This document shows positions 55,632-64,000 of a stretch of DNA of 64,000 bases, piece after piece. Origin of the DNA: Procambarus clarkii (Eukaryota > Arthropoda > Malacostraca > Decapoda > Cambaridae); assembly GCF_040958095.1 (NCBI RefSeq), contig NC_091193.1:24973901-25037900 (forward strand), in the 5' to 3' direction. The notes under the pieces are model-generated. The model had not been told where the DNA came from, searched no databases, and worked only from the letters and a program-made list of their open reading frames with translations. The translations under genes and the position numbers were made by a program. The first letter of the stretch is position 1, and every line of letters begins with the position of its first letter.

Positions 55632-58600
55632 TCAACAGGAGACGCTACAACAGGAGACGCTACAACAGGAGACGCTACAACAGGAGACGCTACAACAGAA
55701 GATGCTACAACAGGAGATGCTACAACAGAAGATGCTACAACAGGGGATGCTACAACAGGAGATGCTACAACAGGAAACGCTACAACAGGAGACGCTACAA
55801 CAGGAGACGCTACAACAGGAGACGCTTCAACAGGAGACGCTTCAACAGGAGACGCTACAACAGGAGACGCTACAACAGGAGACGCTTCAACAGGAGACGC
55901 TTCAACAGGAGACACTACAACAGAAGACGCTACAACAGGAGACACTTCAACAGGAGACGCTTCAACAGGAGACACTACAACAGAAGATTCTACAACAGGA
56001 GACGCTACAACAGGAGACGCTACAACAGAAGATGCTACAACAGGAGATGCTACAACAGGAGATGCTACAACAGAAGATGCTGCAACAGGAGATGCTACAA
56101 CAGGAGATGCTACAACAGGAGACGCTACAACAGGAGATGCTACAACAGGAGATGCTACAACAGAAGATGCTACAACAGGAGATGCTACAACAGGAGATTC
56201 TACAACAGAAGATGCTACAACAGGAGATGCTACAACAGGAGACGCTACAACAGGAGACACTACAACAGGAGACACTACAACAGGAGACGCTACAACAGAA
56301 GATGCTACAACAGGAGACGCTACAACTGGAGACGCTACAACAGGAGACGCTACAACAGAATACTATAACAGGAGACGCTACAACAGGAGACGCTACAACA
56401 GGAGACGCTACAACAGGAGATGCTACAACAGGAGACGCTACAACAGGAGACGCTACAACAGGAGACGCTACAACTGGAGACGCTATAACAGGAGACGCTA
56501 CAACAGGAGACGCTACAACAGGAGACGCTACAACAGGAGACGCTACAACAGGAGACGCTACAACAGGAGACACTACAACAGGAGACGCTACAACAGGAGA
56601 CGCTACAACAGGAGACGCTACAACAGAATACTATAACAGGAGACGCTACAACAGGAGACGCTACAACAGGAGACGCTACAACAGGAGACGCTACAACAGG
56701 AGACGCTACAACAGGAGACGCTACAACAGAAGATGCTACAACAGGAGATGCTACAACAGGAGACGCTACAACAGAAGATGCTACAACAGGAGACGCTACA
56801 ACAGGAGACGCTACAACAGGAGACGCTACAACAGAAGATGCTACAACAGGAGACGCTACAACAGAAGATGCTACAACAGAAGATGCTACAACAGAAGATG
56901 CTACAACAGGAGACGCTACAACAGGAGACGCTACAACAGGAGACGCTACAACAGGAGACGCTACAACAGGAGACGCTACAACTGGAGACGCTACAACAGG
57001 AGACGCTACAACAGGAGACGCTACAACAGAATACTATAGCAGGAGACGCTACAACAGGAGACGCTACAACAGAAGATGCTACAACAGAAGATGCTACAAC
57101 AGAAGATGCTACAACAGAAGATGCTACAACAGAAGATGCTACAACAGGAGACGCTACAACAGGAGACGCAACAACAGAAGATGCTACAACAGAAGATGCT
57201 ACAACAGAAGATGCTACAACAGAAGATGCTACAACAGGAGACGGTACAACAGGAGACGCTACAACAGGAGACGCAACAACAGAAGATGCTACAACAGAAG
57301 ATGCTACAACAGAAGATGCTACAACAGAAGATGCTACAACAGGAGACGCTACAACAGGAGACGCAACAACAGAAGATGCTACAACAGAAGATGCTACAAC
57401 AGAAGATGCTACAACAGAAGATGCTACAACAGAAGATGCTACAACAGGAGACGCAACAACAGAAGATGCTACAACAGAAGATGCTACAACAGAAGATGCT
57501 ACAACAGGAGACGCTACAACAGGAGACGCTACAACAGAAGATGCTACAACAGAAGATGCTACAACAGGAGACGCTACAACAGGAGACGCTACAACAGGAG
57601 ACGCTACAACAGGAGACGCAACAACAGAAGATGCTACAACAGAAGATGCTACAACAGAAGATGCTACAACAGAAGATGCTACAACAGAAGATGCTACAAC
57701 AGAAGATGCTACAACAGGAGACGCAACAACAGAAGATGCTACAACAGAAGATGCTACAACAGAAGATGCTACAACAGGAGACGCTACAACAGGAGACGCT
57801 ACAACAGAAGACGCTACAACAGGAGACGCTACAACAGAAGACTATAACAGGAGATGCTACAACAGGAGACACTACAACAGGAGACGCTACAACAGAAGAC
57901 TATAACAGGAGACGCTACAACAGGAGACGCTACAACAGAAGACGCTACAACAGGAGACGCTACAACAGGAGATACTACAACAGGAGACGCTACAACAGGA
58001 GACGCTACAACAGGAGATACTACAACAGGAGACGCTACAACAGGAGACGCTACAACAGAAGACGCTACCACAGGAGACGCTACAACAGAAGACGCTACAA
58101 CAGGAGACGCTACAACAGAAGACGCTACAACAGGAGACGGTACAACAGGAGACGCTACAACAGGAGACGCTACAACAGAAGACACTACAACAGGAGACGG
58201 TACAACAGGAGACGCTACAACAGAAGACGCTACAACAGGAGATACTACAACAGGAGACGCTACAACAGGAGATACTACAACAGGAGACGCTACAACAGGA
58301 GACGCTACAACAGGAGATACTACAACAGGAGACGCTACAACAGGAGACGCTACAACAGAAGACGCTACCACAGGAGACGCTACAACAGAAGACGCTACAA
58401 CAGGAGACGCTACAACAGAAGACGCTACCACAGGAGACGCTACAACAGAAGACTCTATAACAGGAGACGGTACAACAGGAGACGCTACAACAGGAGACGC
58501 TACAACAGAAGACACTACAACAGGAGACGGTACAACAGGAGACGCTACAACAGGAGACGCTACAACAGAAGACGCTACAACAGGAGACGTTACAACAGTT

Positions 58601-59450
58601 GTCAACGTTGTTGCGTCTCAACAGGAGACGCTACAACAGAAGACACTACAACAGGAGACGGTACAACAGGAGACGCTACAACAGGAGACGCTACAACAGG
58701 AGACGCTACAACAGGAGACGCTACAACAGGAGACGCTACAACAGAAGACACTACAACAGGAGACGCTACAACAGAAGACACTACAACAGGAGACGGTACA
58801 ACAGGAGACGCTACAACAGGAGACGCTACAACAGGAGACGCTACAACAGGAGATACTACAAGAGGAGACGGTACAACAGGAGACGCTACAACAGGAGACG
58901 GTACAACAGGAGACGCTACAACAGGAGACGCTACAACAGAAGACGCTACAACAGGAGATGCTACAACAGGAGATGCTACAACAGGAGATGCTACAACAGG
59001 AGACGCTACAACAGAAGACGCTACAACAGGAGATGCTACAACAGGAGATGCTACAACAGGAGATGCTACAACAGGAGATGCTACAACAGGAGATGCTACA
59101 ACAGGAGACGCTACAACAGGAGACGCTACAACAGAAGACGCTACAACAGGAGACGCTACAACAGAAGACTCTATAACAGGAGACGCTACAACAGAAGACA
59201 CTACAACAGGAGATACTACAACAGGAGACGGTACAACAGGAGACGCTACAACAGGAGACGCTACAACAGAAGACGCTACAACAGGAGACGTTACAACAGT
59301 TGTCAACGTTGTTGCGTCTCAACAGGAGACGCTACAACAGAAGACGCTACAACAGGAGACGTTACAACAGTTGTCAACGTTGTTGCGTCTCAACAGGAGA
59401 CGCTACAACAGGAGACGCTACAACAGAAGACGCTACAACAGGAGACGCTG
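55632..59450. repeat. 15-bp array (~255 copies)
   Basis: CAACAGGAGACGCTA repeated for 3.8 kb. Variants include GAAGATGCTA, GAGATGCTA, GAGACGCAA, GAGACGGTA and occasional TACTATAACA-type breaks. At five codons per unit every frame stays open for hundreds of residues (TTGDA, LQQET, YNRRR; VVASP, CCSVS on minus). Variant blocks recur, for example two GACGGTA/GATACTA-rich blocks near 57.9-58.3 kb. Three hairpin cassettes interrupt the right end. Confidence 0.98.
58584..59391. repeat. Three 36-bp hairpin cassettes in the 15-bp array
   Basis: Identical 36-base segments at 58584-58619, 59285-59320 and 59356-59391 start GAGACG and end CGTCTC, with CAACAGTTG and CAACGTTGTTG inside. Each is an imperfect inverted repeat. 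Spacings are 701 and 71 bases, neither a multiple of 15. Confidence 0.9.
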
Positions 59451-60833
59451 ACATATGTGGTATATAATGATCTGAAAGATTCCTTACACAAGTTTCTAAA
59501 GGCCGTTCTTATGTTAGCCAACCTGGCATATGCCGCTGATGTTATCCTCTTGATATGAGCTTCAGTGGACAGGTCTGGCGTGATATCAACCCCCAGGTCT
59601 TTCTCTCTCTCTGACTCTTGAAGTATTTCATCTCCCAAGTGATACCTTGTATCTGGTCTCCTGCTTCCTACCCCTATCTTCATTACATTACATTTGCTTG
59701 GGTTAAACTCTAACATCCATTTGTTCGACCATTCCTGCAGCTTGTCCAGGTCTTCTTGAAGCCTCAAGCTGTCCTCCTCTGTCTTAATCCTTCTCATAAT
59801 TTTGGCGTCGTCAGCAAACATTGAGAGGAATGAGTCTATACCCTCTGGGAGATCATTTACGTATATCAGAAACAGGATAGATCCAAGCACAGAGCCCTGT
59901 GGGACTCCACTGGTGACTTCACGCCATTCTGAGGTCTCATCCCTCACTATAAATCTCTGCTTCCTATTGCTTAGGTACTCCCTTATCCACTGGAGCGCCC
60001 TACCAGTTACTCCTACCTGTTTCTCCAGCTTATGCATCAACCTTTTATGGGGTACTGTGTCAAAGGCTTTCCGACAGTCCAAAAAAATGCAGTCCGCCCA
60101 TCCTTCTCTTTCTTGCTTAATCTTTGTCACCTGATCATATAATTCTATCAAGCCTGTAAGGCAAGATTTACCCTCCCTGAACCCATGTTGATGGGTTGTC
60201 ACGAAGTCTCTTCTCTCCAGATGTGTTACTAGGTTTTTTCTCACAATCTTCTCCATCACCTTGCATGGTATACAAGTTAAGGACACTGGCCTGTAGTTCA
60301 GTGCCTCTTGTCTGTCACCCTTTTTGTATATTGGTACTACATTAGCAGTCTTCCATATTTCTGGTAGGTCTCCCGTTTCCAGTGACCTACTATACACTAT
60401 GGAGAGTGGCAAGCTAAGTGCTCCTGCACACTCTTTCAATACCCATGGTGAGATTCCATCCGGCCCAACAGCTTTTCTCACATCCAGCTCCAATAGGTGC
60501 TTCTTGATCTCATCTCTTGTAATTTCGAACCTTTCCAAGGTCACCTGGTTTGCTGCCACCTCTCCTAGCGCCGTGACTTCTCCCTGTTCTATTGTAAAGA
60601 CCTCCTGGAACCTTTTGATGAGTTCTTCACACACCTCTTTGTCATTCTCTGTGTACCTGTCCTCGCCCACCCTAAGTTTCATCACCTGTTCCTTCACTGT
60701 TGTCTTCCTCCTGATGTGACTGTGTAGTAGCTTTGGTTCGGTCTTGGCTTTATTAGCTATATCATTTTCATACCTTTTCTCAGCTGCTCTTCTCACACTA
60801 ACATACTCGTTCCTGGTTCTCTGGTATCTCTCT
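59451..60833 (-). pseudogene. LINE-A copy 2: RT fragment truncated at both ends
   Basis: A minus-strand frame of about 460 LINE codons closely matching LINE-A copy 1: RERYQRTRNEYV, NYRPVSLTC, HGFREGKSCLTG, DCRKAFDTVPH, SGVPQGSVLGSILFL, FADDAK, ending SLYTTYV. The 5' end stops at RERYQ, against the 3' tail of LINE-B. The 3' end stops abruptly at TYV, where the frame passes directly into the 15-bp array; about 130 residues and the 3' UTR are missing. Loss of a LINE 3' end is not expected from insertion and points to later recombination with the array. No internal stop or frameshift is present. Confidence 0.87.
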
Positions 60834-60844
60834 CTATGTATCTG

Positions 60845-63800
60845 TGTGTGTGTACTCACCTATATACTCACCTATATGTGCTTGCAGGATCGAGCATTGA
60901 CTCTTGGATCCCGCCTTTCTAGCTATCGGTTGTTTACAGCAATGACTCCTGTCCCATTTCCCTATCATACCTAGTTTTAAAAGTATGAATAGTATTTGCT
61001 TCCACAACCTGTTCCCCAAGTGCATTCCATTTTTCTACTACTCTCACGCTAAAAGAAAACTTCCTAACATCTCTGTGACTCATCTGAGTTTCCAGTTTCC
61101 ACCCATGTCCCCTCGTTCTGTTATTATTACGTGTGAACATTTCATCTATTTCCACTTTATCAATTCCCCTGAGTATTTTATATGTCCCTATCATATCTCC
61201 TCTCTCCCTTCTTTTCTCTAGTGTCGTTAGGTTCAGTTCCTTCAGCCGCTCTTCATATCCCATCCCTCGTAACTCTGGGACAAGCCTCGTCGCAAACCTC
61301 TGAACCTTCTCCAGTTTCTTTATGTGTTTCTTCAGGTGGGGGCTCCATGATGGCGCGGCATACTCTAAGACGGGTCTCACGTAGGCAGTGTAAAGTGCCC
61401 TAAAAGCTTCCTCATTTAGGTTTCTGAATGAAGTTCTAATTTTCGCCAGTGTAGAGTACGCTGCTGTCGTTATCCTATTTATATGTGCCTCAGGAGTTAG
61501 ATTAGGTGTCACATCCACTCCCAGGTCTCTTTCTCGAATCGTTACAGGTAGGCTGTTCCCCTTCATTGTGTACTGTCCCTTTGGTCTCCTGTCACCTGAT
61601 CCCATTTCCATAACTTTACATTTACTGGTGTTAAACTCCAGTAGCCATTTCCCTGACCATCTCTGCAGCCTGTTTAAGTCCTCTTGGAGGATCCTACAAT
61701 CCTCGTCTGTCACAACTCTTCTCATTAATTTTGCGTCATCTGCAAACATTGACATGTATGATTCCACTCCTGTAAATATATCATATACGTAAATTAGAAA
61801 GAGGATTGGTCCCAGCACCGATCCTTGAGGTACTCCACTTGTTACTGTTCGCCAGTCCGACTTTTCGCCCCTTACCATTACCCTCTGGCTCCTTCCTGTT
61901 AGGTAGTTCTTCACCCATACTAGGGCCTTTCCGCTTACTCCTGCCTGCCTCTCAAGTTTGTATAGCAGTCTCATGTGCGGTACCGTATCAAAGGCCTTTT
62001 GGCAGTCAAGAAATATGCAGTCTGCCCAGCCTTCTCTGTCCTGCCTTATCCTTGTTACTTTATCATAGAATTCTAAAAGGTTTGTTAGGCATGATTTCCC
62101 TGTCCAGAACCCATGTTGGTGCTTGTTTACAAACCCAATGCTCTCCAGGTGTTCAACAAGTCTTAGCCTAATTATTCTTTCAAGTATTTTGCAGGGGGTG
62201 CTTGTCAGTGATACGGGTCTGTAGTTAAGTGCCTCCTCCCTATCACCTTTTTTGAAAATCGGTACGACATTTGCCTCCTTCCAGCAACTGGGCAATTCTC
62301 CCGACATAAGTGACTCATTAAAGATCATTGCCAGAGGCACGCTGAGAGCCTGCGCTGCCTCTTTAAGTATCCACGGTGATACTTTGTCTGGTCCAACAGC
62401 TTTATTTGCATCCAGTGTTGTCAACTGTTTCATTACATCCTCTGCTGTCACCTCTATATCTGATAGTCTTTCATCTTGGGTAATCTCTTCTAACAAAGGG
62501 AGCTGCTCAGGCTCGGTTGTGAACACTCCATGGAATTTTGCATTCAGTACCTCGCAGATTTCCTTGTCGCTTTCTGTATATGCCCCTTCTGTTTTCCTCA
62601 GTCTTGTCACTTGGTCATTTACCGACATCTTCCTTCTTATATGGCTATGTAGTAATTTTGGTTGCTTTTTCGCTTTGACTGCAATATCATTCTCATAATT
62701 TCTTTCCGACACTCGTCTTATGTTAATGTAATCATTCCTAGCTCTGTTACATCTAATCCTGTTGTCCTCTGTCCTTTGTCTTCTGTACTTCCTCCACTCC
62801 CTCCTGCTTCTCACCTTTGCTTCCTGACACTGTCTATTAAACCATGGGTTATTATATTCCCTCCTGCTTTTTTCCTTTATTGTTGGAATAAATCTATCTT
62901 CAGCCTCCTTGCATTTCAATATGACTTGGTTCATCATACCTTGCACTGTTTTTCCTCTAAGTTCTTCCTCCCACTGCACTTCTCCCAGGTAGTCCCTTAT
63001 CCTTCTGTAGTCCCCTTTTCTGTAATCAAGTCTCCTTTCCCGGACCTCTTGTCCTTTGGTCACAATTTTAAACTCCATCATGTAGTCAAAGACTAGGACA
63101 CAATGGTCACTAGCTCCTAGTGGTATTTCATGTTCCAACTGCTCGATGTCTTCTACATTCTGAGTGATAATGAGATCTAATAGGCTGGGCGTATCCCCTC
63201 CTCTTTCCCTAGTATCTTCTTCCACATGCTGTGTTAGGAAATTCCTGTCAATAACGTCTACCAGCTTCGCTCCCCAGGTCTCTTCCCCGCCATGGGGATT
63301 CCTTGTTTCCCAATCTATCTCTCCGTGATTTAGGTCCCCCATGACCAGCAGCTTCGCTCTCATTCTATGCGCTAAAGTTGCTGCCCTCTGCAGTTCATCC
63401 ATACATGTCTTGTTGCTGTCCTCGTACTCCTGCCTGAGCCTTCTACTGTTTGGTGGGGGATTGTAGAGTATCAAGATTACAATCTTCTTCCCATCCACTG
63501 TCAGAGTTCCATGTATGAAGCTTGTGCTTTCATTGGTACCCGGATTTTCCAGCTCATCAAACTTCCATTTCCGCTTTATTAGTAGTGCCACTCCTCCTCC
63601 CTGTCTCTGTGTCCTTTCTTTTCTTATCACCTGGTACCCCTCTGGAAAGATTGCATCCGAGATCATACCATTTATTTTAGTTTCCACTATTGCCACTATG
63701 TCTGGGTCTGCCTCACTAACTCTTTCTTTTATCTCTTCTGCTTTATTGGCTACCCCATCAGCATTGGTGTACCAAACCTTGAGACTCTTCTTGGAAACTC

Positions 63801-64000
63801 GGGTGTCAGAGTTCCCCCTTTCACCAGGGGTCTGGGGGGAACTGGGGGGTGTCTGGGGGGCAAGTGGGGGCTGTGGGGGTGAGTGGGGGGGTGCTAGGGG
63901 GGTGCCTGGGAGTGCCTGGTAGGCGAATGGGGTCTGGGCATCTAGGGGGGTAGGAAGGGCATAATGGGTCTGAAAGTTATGGGTCTGAATAGCATAGGGG
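60845..64000 (-). mobile_element. LINE-B: CR1-type element, running off the window
   Basis: A 3.1-kb minus-strand element with ORF2 and a 3' UTR ending in two tandem ATATAGGTGAGT motifs at 60845-60875, like the tail of LINE-A. The 5' part continues beyond 64000. Confidence 0.87.
60934..63790 (-). CDS. LINE-B ORF2: endonuclease and reverse transcriptase, apparently intact
   Basis: An unbroken frame of more than 920 codons. Upstream of the GTG codon at 63696 it continues in frame through VWYTNADGVANK (endonuclease motif I, near 63775) into a Pro-rich stretch at about 63800-63900, so the true start lies further left in sense. Endonuclease motifs: VETK, GGGVALLIK, LYNPPP, VMGDLNHGEIDW (the usual GDFN is GDLN), LLDLIIT, GASDHCV. 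RT motifs: NYRPVSLTS, HGFWTGKSC, DCQKAFDTVPH, SGVPQGSVLGPILFL, FADDAK near residue 650. The CR1-like end has FSVRVVEKWNALG. It would catalyse target-primed reverse transcription. No stop or frameshift is visible, so this is the best candidate for an active element here. Confidence 0.85.

Noticed and set aside
55440-59558. Several 300-790-codon frames (TTGDA, LQQET, YNRRR repeats) resembling low-complexity proteins
   Set aside because: A 15-base repeat is open in every frame; Gln-, Arg- or Thr-rich translations depend only on phase.

Overview
The window reads as repeat-dense nuclear DNA of an arthropod, most likely a decapod crustacean (inference: CR1-type LINEs, tRNA-derived SINE heads, a TTAGG telomere-type motif, long TA runs, and a coding exon with GT/AG-like borders). 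There is no prokaryotic gene organisation. About half of the 64 kb (roughly 31 kb by my tally) is minisatellite. At least fourteen arrays have units of 12 to 42 bp, and the largest runs 11.4 kb. Because their units lack stop codons in several frames on both strands, they produce very long open frames (up to about 1,290 codons) that I do not regard as genes.

Layout. 1-1090: tail of a Tigger/jerky-like DDE transposon with its terminal inverted repeat, then the heads of two more such elements. 1.2-2.6 kb: decayed LINE. 3.4-3.55 kb: a possible minus-strand host exon. 3.96-8.31 kb: 24-bp array. 9.35-10.32 kb: 42-bp array in an open Pro/Thr-rich frame. 10.95-13.31 kb: LINE-A copy 1. 13.3-14.84 kb: SINEs and a foldback element with a TTAGG-like core. 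14.94-18.53 kb: LINE-C, with an SGNH-esterase ORF1 and an endonuclease/RT ORF2 broken by one stop. 18.53-18.9 kb: probable Penelope-like 3' end. 19.1-20.15 kb: SINE and LINE debris. 21.04-22.22 kb: 30-bp array. 22.59-33.96 kb: giant 26/28/30-bp array. 34.14-36.17 kb: two arrays of one 17-mer family. 36.36-38.62 kb: 31-bp and 16-bp arrays. 39-41.1 kb: foldback pair, LINE 3' tails and a SINE. 41.74-42.13 kb: ten near-perfect 39-bp copies after a signal-like N-terminus. 42.46-46.29 kb: 23/24-bp array. 46.79-47.48 kb: the best candidate host-gene exon, ending in a strong GTAAGT donor. 48-52.7 kb: LINE remnants, including one with a 5' inversion. 53.35-59.45 kb: 18-, ~31- and 15-bp arrays back to back. 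59.45-64 kb: LINE-A copy 2 and LINE-B, which runs off the window end.

How the parts relate. The LINE families share endonuclease/RT architecture and, for LINE-A and LINE-B, a 3' tail built on TAGGTGAGTA. One SINE shares its 3' tail with a LINE-like sequence 1.4 kb away, as expected if the LINE machinery mobilises it. Host sequence is thin: one well-supported exon (46.8-47.5 kb) and one weak one (3.4 kb). No tRNA, rRNA or complete host gene is visible. Everything was read by eye, so family names above superfamily level and copy counts are approximate.
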